Source: an uncultured Alistipes sp. (lineage in GTDB: Bacteria; Bacteroidota; Bacteroidia; Bacteroidales; Rikenellaceae). From it: a DNA stretch of 64,000 bases. The position numbers and the translations under genes are program-made. The stretch is taken from contig CALBQR010000020.1 in NCBI GenBank assembly GCA_937899895.1, forward strand, positions 4,440 through 68,439, written 5' to 3'. Shown piece after piece: positions 58,495 through 64,000 of the stretch (its first letter is position 1; each line of letters opens with the position of its first letter). The notes beneath the pieces are model-generated. The model had not been told where the DNA came from. It saw only the letters and a program-made list of their open reading frames with translations, and ran no database searches.

Positions 58495-59805
58495 ATGGCT
58501 GTTTTTGAAGTTCACGGTGGTCGCACGTTATCGGGCGAAATCACCCCGCAAGGTGCTAAAAATGAGGCACTACAAATTCTTTGCGCTACGCTGCTGACCG
58601 AAGAGAAGGTCATCGTACATAATGTCCCGCAGATCCTCGATGTGCAGCAGCTCATCGAATTGTTGAAGTGTATGGGCTCGAAGGTCGAACAACTTTCGGA
58701 GGATACCTACTCGTTCCAGGCGAAGGATATCGACCTCGAATATCTCAAATCGGAGGATTATCGCCGTCGCGCGGCACGCCTGCGTGGATCGGTGATGCTT
58801 ATCGGTCCGCTGTTGGCCCGTTTCGGTGTCGGTTACATCCCCAAACCGGGTGGCGATAAGATCGGTCGCCGCCGCCTCGATACCCACTTTATCGGCTTCC
58901 AGAAGCTCGGTGCGAAGTTCAATTTCGATGCGGGCGAGGAGTTCTTTGCCGTTGAGGGAAAGAATCTGCAAGGTTGCTATATGCTGCTCGATGAGGCCTC
59001 GGTAACGGGTACGGCCAATATCGTTATGGCGGCGGTGCTGGCAAAGGGCAAGACGACAATATACAATGCGGCGTGCGAGCCCTATCTGCAACAGCTCTGC
59101 AAGATGCTCAACCGTATGGGCGCGAAGATTTCGGGTATCGCCTCGAATCTGCTTGTGATCGAGGGCGTTGATCAGCTGGGCGGTACGGAGCACACGATGT
59201 TGCCCGATATGATCGAGGTGGGTAGCTTTATCGGTTTGGCGGCTATGACCAAATCGGAGATCACGATCAAAAATGTTTCGTACGAGAATCTCGGCATTAT
59301 CCCCGCGCAGTTTGCCCGTATGGGTATCGCAATGGAGCAGCGCGGCGATGATCTCTATATCCCTAAGCAGGAGCATTACAGCATTGAGAACTTTATCGAT
59401 GGCTCGATTATGACCATCGCCGATGCCCCGTGGCCAGGTTTGACTCCCGACCTGTTGTCGGTATTTTTGGTTGTGGCGACGCAGGCTCGCGGCGAGGTGC
59501 TGATTCATCAGAAGATGTTCGAGTCGCGTCTGTTCTTCGTCGATAAACTGATCGATATGGGCGCGAAGATTATCCTCTGCGACCCCCACCGCGCGACGGT
59601 TATCGGTCTTGACCACGACCATCGCCTGCGCCCGACACGTATGTCGTCGCCCGATATTCGTGCGGGAGTTGCGCTGCTGATTGCGGCACTCAATGCCGAC
59701 GGTCGCAGTATTATCCAGAACATCGAGCAGATCGACCGCGGATATAAGGATATCGACGGCCGTCTGAACGCCCTCGGTGCGAAGATTATCCGCCGCGAGG
59801 AGTAA
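58495..59805 (+). CDS. murA: UDP-N-acetylglucosamine 1-carboxyvinyltransferase MurA, Cys-to-Asp variant
   Basis: The 436-residue enzyme adds enolpyruvate to UDP-GlcNAc, the first committed step of peptidoglycan synthesis. It has the GGRTLSGEITPQGAKNEAL start, RGSVMLIGPLLARFG, the catalytic loop KPGG-D121-KIGRRRLDTH, and the late DIRAGVALLIAAL block. In E. coli the loop position is Cys115, the residue alkylated by fosfomycin. Asp at this place, as in Mycobacterium tuberculosis, gives intrinsic fosfomycin insensitivity. The gene is separate from the dcw cluster. Confidence 0.95.
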   Translation: MAVFEVHGGRTLSGEITPQGAKNEALQILCATLLTEEKVIVHNVPQILDVQQLIELLKCMGSKVEQLSEDTYSFQAKDIDLEYLKSEDYRRRAARLRGSVMLIGPLLARFGVGYIPKPGGDKIGRRRLDTHFIGFQKLGAKFNFDAGEEFFAVEGKNLQGCYMLLDEASVTGTANIVMAAVLAKGKTTIYNAACEPYLQQLCKMLNRMGAKISGIASNLLVIEGVDQLGGTEHTMLPDMIEVGSFIGLAAMTKSEITIKNVSYENLGIIPAQFARMGIAMEQRGDDLYIPKQEHYSIENFIDGSIMTIADAPWPGLTPDLLSVFLVVATQARGEVLIHQKMFESRLFFVDKLIDMGAKIILCDPHRATVIGLDHDHRLRPTRMSSPDIRAGVALLIAALNADGRSIIQNIEQIDRGYKDIDGRLNALGAKIIRREE

Positions 59806-59826
59806 GGTGCGAGTGAATAGTGCATT

Positions 59827-59862
59827 AAAAATCCCCGACCGCATTGCCGTCGGGGATTTTTG
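59827..59862. terminator. Bidirectional terminator between murA and the esterase gene
   Basis: AAAAATCCCCGAC and GTCGGGGATTTTT form a perfect stem with A and T flanks, between two convergent genes. Confidence 0.9.
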
Positions 59863-59882
59863 TATGATAGTGCGTCAATCGA

Positions 59883-60734
59883 CTACTTCTTCACGGGGAA
59901 CGAGTGTTCGAGGATCATCGGAACGGCCGAAGTCCAATAGCTCCACGAGTGTGCGCCATCGCGTACGCGGAATTCCAGAGGCACACCTGCACGCATCATC
60001 TCGCTGAAAAAGTTGAGGTTGGGGCGGATAAGAAAATCGGTGTCGCCGCAATCAACAAACCAACGTACGGTGCGCAGGGCCTCGATCTGTGCGGGCTTTG
60101 CAGTTTGCAGGAACTCGACGGGCGAGGTGCGAACAACCGACCAAAGGAAGGGAACGGCATACGACTTCGAAACGCTGTTCTTCGGGAAGTTGTCGAGCAG
60201 ACCGCTGACCGAATAGACTGCACCGAACATTTCGGGATGGTGCTGACCATAGACCACCGAGCCGCCGCCACCCATCGACAGACCTGCGATGGCGCGGTTC
60301 TCCTTGTCGCTCAACGTCTTGAAGGTTGAGTCGATGTGGGGGATGAACTCCTTGAAGAAGAAATCCTCGTAGTTCCAACCCTCGACATTGAAGTAACCCA
60401 TATTGTCGCCTGCGAGGTTTTTAGCTGTACCGCGAGCGTCGGGCATAACCACAATCATCGGGCGTACGCGACCCTCCTTGATTGCCTCGTCAGCCTGCGG
60501 TTGGAGGTTACCCATTTTGTGCCAATTGTTGTCCTGACCGAATGCTCCGTGCAGCAGATAGAGCACGGGGAAGCGTTCGGTTGCGGTGTCGTAACCGTCT
60601 GGCAGATAGACCGAATAGGTTTTGTCGGCGTTCAGAATTTCGCTATGCATCGTCAGTTCCACGATGCGGCTCTGTGCCGATGCCGACACTGCGAACAGAG
60701 TCGTTAAAATAAAAGAAAAGAGTGTTTTACGCAT
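59883..60734 (-). CDS. Secreted esterase, alpha/beta-hydrolase (esterase D / feruloyl-esterase-like)
   Basis: The 283-residue protein has a signal peptide (FILTTLFAVSASAQS). The esterase fold shows SVYLPDGYDTATERFPVLYLLHGAFG, the nucleophile elbow GLSMGGGGS, DCGDTDFLI and the C-terminal HSW. It belongs to the putative-esterase (PF00756) type, which includes acetyl-xylan/feruloyl esterases and antigen-85-like enzymes. A periplasmic or surface role is likely; the substrate is not known. Confidence 0.88.
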   Translation of the reverse strand: MRKTLFSFILTTLFAVSASAQSRIVELTMHSEILNADKTYSVYLPDGYDTATERFPVLYLLHGAFGQDNNWHKMGNLQPQADEAIKEGRVRPMIVVMPDARGTAKNLAGDNMGYFNVEGWNYEDFFFKEFIPHIDSTFKTLSDKENRAIAGLSMGGGGSVVYGQHHPEMFGAVYSVSGLLDNFPKNSVSKSYAVPFLWSVVRTSPVEFLQTAKPAQIEALRTVRWFVDCGDTDFLIRPNLNFFSEMMRAGVPLEFRVRDGAHSWSYWTSAVPMILEHSFPVKK

Positions 60735-60782
60735 TGTTCCAGCTGTTTTTTTGAATAATTTTCAGCAAATATAAGAAATTAT

Positions 60783-60814
60783 TTGGAGGTTTCATAATTT
60801 TTTCTTTATCTTTG
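60783..60814 (+). promoter_or_regulatory. Promoter of tRNA-Leu(CAG)
   Basis: TTG (60783-60785), 21 nt, TATCTTTG (60807-60814), about 34 nt before the tRNA. Confidence 0.72.
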
Positions 60815-60848
60815 CACCCGCAAACTGAACGAAAGTTGTAAGTTTCAC

Positions 60849-60933
60849 GCCCAGGTGGCGGAACTGGTAGACGCGCACGTTTCAGGTGCGTGTGTCGAAA
60901 GGCGTGCAGGTTCGATTCCTGTCCTGGGCACCA
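60849..60933 (+). tRNA. tRNA-Leu, anticodon CAG
   Basis: Class II tRNA: acceptor GCCCAGG/CCTGGGC, D-arm GGTAGACGC, anticodon loop TTTCAGG (anticodon CAG), long variable arm, T-arm GGTTCGATTCC, encoded CCA. The acceptor stem is the same as that of the tRNA-Leu(GAG) at 417-503. Confidence 0.95.
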
Positions 60934-60934
60934 A

Positions 60935-60969
60935 GAGGTTGATCGGAAGGTCAACCTTTTTTGTTTTTT
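60935..60969 (+). terminator. Terminator after tRNA-Leu(CAG)
   Basis: AGGTTGA and TCAACCT pair, followed by two T runs. Confidence 0.85.
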
Positions 60970-61095
60970 TAGCAGTTTGGCCCGTTCAGCCTGTTCTGCC
61001 CGTTTGATTCGTTTGGCAATTGAAAGCAATTATATCTGTCAGTCTGCGCAGTTGGAGTGTTCGGCGCAATCAACCTCAATATCTGAAACAAAAAT

Positions 61096-61126
61096 TTGCA
61101 TTACCGCCACCTTTTGCCTATCTTTG
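61096..61126 (+). promoter_or_regulatory. Promoter of the small membrane protein gene at 61170
   Basis: TTG (61096-61098), 20 nt, TATCTTTG (61119-61126), ATG 43 nt downstream. Confidence 0.7.
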
Positions 61127-61169
61127 TCGCGGTTAGTTTAGATTTGATCCCTTAAAATTTGATAAGGTT

Positions 61170-61586
61170 ATGAACTTTGCAGTAGTGCTTTTTTTGACGA
61201 TTTCGCTAATTGTAGCAACCGTTCTCTTCTTTGCTTGGGCCCACAAGTACGGCGACGAGTGGAACTGGAACAAGATTAAAGAGGGATACAAGAAGGGTTG
61301 GCTTAATCTGCTGATTGTAACACTGTTGCTCTTGGCTTCGACGGCAGTGATGTGGTACGTGCTGCCCGAACCGAAGTCGGCTTTTCTGGCCTTTGCCAAG
61401 ATGTGGGGCGTGTGGGTGCCTATTTGGGGTATCGTGGGCGGTTGCCAGATCCTCCGCTCGCTCTACAAGATCTTCCGCGAAACCCGTCGCGCACCCAAAC
61501 CGTGGATCGCATTTGTGGTGTTCGGTCTGCTGCTTTTGATCGGCTCGGCCGTGTGGTACGGATTTGAGATCAGCAATCTGATATAA
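61170..61586 (+). CDS. Small polytopic membrane protein of unknown function
   Basis: 138 residues with about four hydrophobic segments (about 4-24, 46-66, 78-96, 112-134), linked by KYGDEWNWNKIKEGYKKGW and RETRRAPKPW. No family is recognised with confidence. It has its own promoter and terminator. Confidence 0.75.
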   Translation: MNFAVVLFLTISLIVATVLFFAWAHKYGDEWNWNKIKEGYKKGWLNLLIVTLLLLASTAVMWYVLPEPKSAFLAFAKMWGVWVPIWGIVGGCQILRSLYKIFRETRRAPKPWIAFVVFGLLLLIGSAVWYGFEISNLI

Positions 61587-61605
61587 TTGACGAAAAAGAG
61601 TTTAT

Positions 61606-61633
61606 AGCCGCGCTTTCGAGTGCGGCTTTTTTG
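61606..61633 (+). terminator. Terminator after the small membrane protein gene
   Basis: AGCCGC and GCGGCT pair around GCTTTCGAGT, followed by a T run. Confidence 0.8.
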
Positions 61634-61691
61634 TTTGAGAAGAACTCTCCTTCGACCTTCTCTCTGCCCTTGCCCCCTCGGAGGTAGGGAG

Positions 61692-61787
61692 CACATCGTG
61701 CAAATCATCGTATCCAAACCAGAAACAGCAACCCCTGATGGGGCTGCTGTTTCTGCTTTGTGGAGGATACGAGATTCGAACTCGTGG
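61692..61787 (-). repeat. Partial duplicate of the tRNA-Ala region: 3' part of the tRNA plus downstream flank
   Basis: 96 bp matching 61866-61961 with 6 mismatches and no gaps. On the minus strand it contains the T-arm and acceptor strand of tRNA-Ala (CCACGAGTTCGAATCTCG, then TATCCTCCA) and the hairpin terminator beyond. The D-arm and anticodon arm are absent, so it cannot make a tRNA. The tRNA part ends at 61787, where a plus-strand terminator hairpin begins. Confidence 0.8.
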
Positions 61788-61821
61788 GCAAACGTTCCGT
61801 TGCCCACGTTTTTTCTTTTTT
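61783..61821 (+). terminator. Hairpin with T run abutting the tRNA-Ala remnant
   Basis: CGTGGGCAAACG pairs with CGTTGCCCACG (one bulged A) and is followed by TTTTTTCTTTTTT. It overlaps the break point of the duplicated tRNA piece. Confidence 0.6.
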
Positions 61822-61865
61822 GACAATCCTCCCACCCTCCTTTGGAAAAGGAGGCGTTAAGAGGC

Positions 61866-61961
61866 CACATCGTGCAAATCATCGCATTCAAACCAAAAAC
61901 AGCAACCCCCGATGGGGCTGCTGTCTTTGCTTTGTGGAGGATACGAGATTCGAACTCGTGG
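61866..61961 (-). repeat. Intact copy of the 96-bp tRNA-Ala 3' region
   Basis: Matches 61692-61787. Besides the tRNA 3' part it holds the likely tRNA-Ala terminator: on the minus strand ACAGCAGCCCC-ATCG-GGGGTTGCTGT followed by TTTTGG. In the other copy one loop base differs and the stem is kept. Confidence 0.8.
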
Positions 61962-62008
61962 CCTCTTGCATGCCATGCAAGCGCTCTAACCAACTGAGCT
62001 AATCCCCC
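61935..62008 (-). tRNA. tRNA-Ala, anticodon GGC
   Basis: On the minus strand: acceptor GGGGGAT/ATCCTCC (one G-U pair), D-arm TAGCTCAGTTGGTTAGAGC, anticodon stem-loop CTTGC-ATGGCAT-GCAAG (anticodon GGC), T-arm CGAGTTCGAATCTCG. CCA is not encoded. Confidence 0.95.
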
Positions 62009-62113
62009 GTTTTGTAGAGCAAAGTTATGTAAAAAAACGTAACAGCCAACCCCTTATGTGCGAAAAAATTAAATATATATAGGTAAATCGGTCGATCATT
62101 TGCGAAAAAAAGT

Positions 62114-62121
62114 TATTTTTG
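62114..62121 (+). promoter_or_regulatory. -7 box of leuS
   Basis: TATTTTTG, 51 nt upstream of the leuS ATG. No clear TTG. Confidence 0.4.
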
Positions 62122-62172
62122 CAAGATATATTGAGCATATTGGATAAAAACAACAAAAAATATACAACAATT

Positions 62173-64000
62173 ATGGAATACGATTTTAGAGCCATCGAAG
62201 CCAAATGGCAAAAAGAGTGGCGCGAGCGCGGCACCTACAAAGTGGAGGTTGATCCCTCGCGTCCTAAATTCTATGTTCTCGATATGTTCCCCTATCCGTC
62301 GGGTGCGGGTCTGCACGTAGGCCACCCGCTGGGTTACATCGCGTCGGATATCTATTCGCGTTACAAGCGTCTGTGCGGCTTCAACGTGTTGCACCCGATG
62401 GGCTACGACGCCTTCGGTCTGCCTGCCGAGCAGTATGCAATTCAGACGGGTCAGCATCCCGCCGTTACCACCACGCAGAACATCAACCGCTACCGCGAGC
62501 AGTTGGACAAGATTGGTTTCTCGTTCGATTGGAGCCGCGAGGTGCGCACCTGCGATCCGGAGTATTACAAATGGACCCAGTGGGCATTTGTGCAGATGTT
62601 CTCGCACTACTACGACAACGTGGAGCAGTGTGCCCGTCCCATCGAGGAGCTGATTGCCAAGTTCGCTGCTAATGGCACCGAGGGCGTCGATGCTGCTTGC
62701 ACGGCCGATATGCATTTTACCGCCGAGGAGTGGGCTGCAATGACCGAGAAGGAGCGCGAGCAGGTGTTGCAGAACTATCGTCTGGCGTTCCGTGCCGATA
62801 CGATGGTCAATTGGTGTCCCGCATTAGGTACGGTGTTGGCCAACGATGAGGTTAAAGATGGTCTGTCGGAGCGTGGCGGCCACCCCGTTGAGCAGAAGCG
62901 TATGAAGCAGTGGCTGTTGCGTGTTACGGCCTATGCACAGCGTATGCTGGACGGTCTGGATAAGTTGGAGTGGAGCGACTCGCTCAAAGAGATTCAGCGA
63001 AATTGGATCGGTCGCAGTACGGGTGCGCAGATGTTCTTCGACGTGAAGGGTATGGAGGAGAAGTTGGAGATCTTCACCACACGTCCCGATACCGTTTTCG
63101 GCGTTACGTTTATGGTTATTGCCCCTGAACATCAGTGGATTGACCGTCTGACCACCGACGAAAATCGTGCGGCAGTCGAGGAGTATATCGCCCAGACCAA
63201 GAAGCGTTCGGAGCGCGAGCGTATCGCCGAGACCAAGCGCGTGAGTGGCGTTGCAACGGGTTCGTATGCAGTGAACCCCTTCACGGGCAAGGAGATTCCG
63301 ATCTACGTTTCGGACTACGTTTTGGCTGGTTATGGTACGGGTGCGATTATGGCCGTTCCCGCGCACGATTCGCGCGACTACGCTTTTGCCCGCCACTTCG
63401 GTTTGGAGATCGTTCCTGTGGTTGAGGGTGGCGATATCAGCAAGGAGAGCTACGATGCCAAGTCGGGCGCAATGATCAATTCGGGCTTCATTACGGGTAT
63501 GGACGTGAAGGAGGCGATTGAGGTGATGTTCGACGAGGTTGAGAAGCGCGGCATCGGTCGCAAGCGCATCAACTATCGCCTACGTGATGCGATCTTCTCG
63601 CGTCAGCGTTATTGGGGCGAGCCGTTCCCCGTCTATTATAAGAACGATGTAGCTTACACGCTGCCCGTTGATCAGTTGCCGTTGCAGCTGCCGCCCATCA
63701 AGGACTTCGGTCCTACGGAGCAGGGTGAGCCCCCTCTGGCACGTGTCGAGGGCTGGTGCACCGAGGCAGGCGATCCGTTTGAGCTCTCGACAATGCCCGG
63801 TTTTGCAGGCTCTTCGGCCTACTATCTGCGCTATATGGACCCCCATAATTCGGAGGCTCTGGTGAGCCGCGAGGCAGATGAGTATTGGCGCAATGTCGAT
63901 CTCTATGTGGGCGGTATCGAGCACGCTACGGGACACTTGATGTATTCGCGTTTCTGGAATATGTTCCTCTACGACCTGGGTTACGTATGCGAGGATGAGC
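62173..64000 (+). CDS. leuS: Leucyl-tRNA synthetase, N-terminal part
   Basis: 609 codons are visible and the frame runs off the window; the full enzyme is usually about 900 or more residues. The start MEYDFRAIEAKWQKEW is typical. The class I HIGH motif is H48-V-G-H51 in PYPSGAGLHVGHPLGY, followed by MGYDAFGLPAEQYA, the CWC-region counterpart FSFDWSREV, and the CP1 editing domain with TTRPDTVFGVTFMVIAPEH. The KMSKS motif lies beyond the window. It charges tRNA-Leu; two tRNA-Leu genes are in this window, one about 1.2 kb upstream. Confidence 0.96.
   Translation, partial: MEYDFRAIEAKWQKEWRERGTYKVEVDPSRPKFYVLDMFPYPSGAGLHVGHPLGYIASDIYSRYKRLCGFNVLHPMGYDAFGLPAEQYAIQTGQHPAVTTTQNINRYREQLDKIGFSFDWSREVRTCDPEYYKWTQWAFVQMFSHYYDNVEQCARPIEELIAKFAANGTEGVDAACTADMHFTAEEWAAMTEKEREQVLQNYRLAFRADTMVNWCPALGTVLANDEVKDGLSERGGHPVEQKRMKQWLLRVTAYAQRMLDGLDKLEWSDSLKEIQRNWIGRSTGAQMFFDVKGMEEKLEIFTTRPDTVFGVTFMVIAPEHQWIDRLTTDENRAAVEEYIAQTKKRSERERIAETKRVSGVATGSYAVNPFTGKEIPIYVSDYVLAGYGTGAIMAVPAHDSRDYAFARHFGLEIVPVVEGGDISKESYDAKSGAMINSGFITGMDVKEAIEVMFDEVEKRGIGRKRINYRLRDAIFSRQRYWGEPFPVYYKNDVAYTLPVDQLPLQLPPIKDFGPTEQGEPPLARVEGWCTEAGDPFELSTMPGFAGSSAYYLRYMDPHNSEALVSREADEYWRNVDLYVGGIEHATGHLMYSRFWNMFLYDLGYVCEDE

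Noticed and set aside
61728..61787. A second tRNA-Ala gene
   Set aside because: Only the T-arm and 3' acceptor strand are present; D-arm and anticodon arm are missing, so it is a remnant.

Overview
The window is a chromosomal segment from a member of the Bacteroidales, most like Alistipes/Rikenellaceae (inference). The evidence is the repeated Bacteroidota-type promoter box TAnnTTTG (often with an upstream TTG 19-21 nt away), a glsA/glsB-like glycine-lipid gene pair, a GldE-like protein beside a phosphopantetheinyl transferase, DUF4296 and Ig-like lipoproteins, and an EF-G2-type elongation factor paralogue. Housekeeping genes are moderately GC-rich. The block at 50.3-54.2 kb is clearly AT-richer and looks acquired.

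Layout. 1-2.5 kb: the end of a TPR protein, tRNA-Leu(GAG), and a minus-strand N-acyl/O-acyltransferase pair. 2.6-19 kb: a compact dcw (division and cell wall) cluster, rsmH-ftsL-like-ftsI-murE-mraY-murD-ftsW-murG-murC-ftsQ-ftsA-ftsZ. It is interrupted only by a repeat-rich spacer between ftsW and murG. 19-28 kb: a GldE-like CBS protein, an Sfp-type PPTase, then (minus) a GT2 glycosyltransferase, an ECF sigma factor and rsmG, then (plus) tgt, an LptF/G permease, a PASTA protein and an RluD-type pseudouridine synthase. 28-41.5 kb: a long minus-strand run with envelope lipoproteins, a LolC/E-type permease, rbfA, folK, DNA polymerase III delta prime, three tandem paralogous small membrane proteins, dut, a flippase, a methyltransferase and xseB-xseA. 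41.6-50.3 kb: prfA, an unknown secreted protein, EF-G2 (fusA2), an SGNH hydrolase, a membrane-anchored LytTR regulator, a RelA-type ppGpp synthetase and tRNA-Thr(CGU).

50.3-54.1 kb is the main accessory region. It holds an orphan RHS core fragment, three copies of an RHS-derived repeat, a short toxin C-terminal remnant, and a series of small unrelated minus-strand genes (SH3-like secreted, unknown cytosolic, ankyrin-repeat, small membrane, lipoprotein). These look like displaced immunity genes of a polymorphic-toxin locus whose large rhs gene is no longer present. 54.2-64 kb: cstA, a TPR-like protein, a YhcC-type radical SAM protein, a YitT-family protein, murA with Asp in place of the catalytic Cys, an esterase, tRNA-Leu(CAG), a small membrane protein, tRNA-Ala(GGC) beside a partial duplicate of itself, and the first two thirds of leuS.

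Functionally the window is dominated by peptidoglycan precursor synthesis and divisome assembly. A looser group of starvation-related genes (EF-G2, RelA, CstA) lies around the toxin-immunity remnant.
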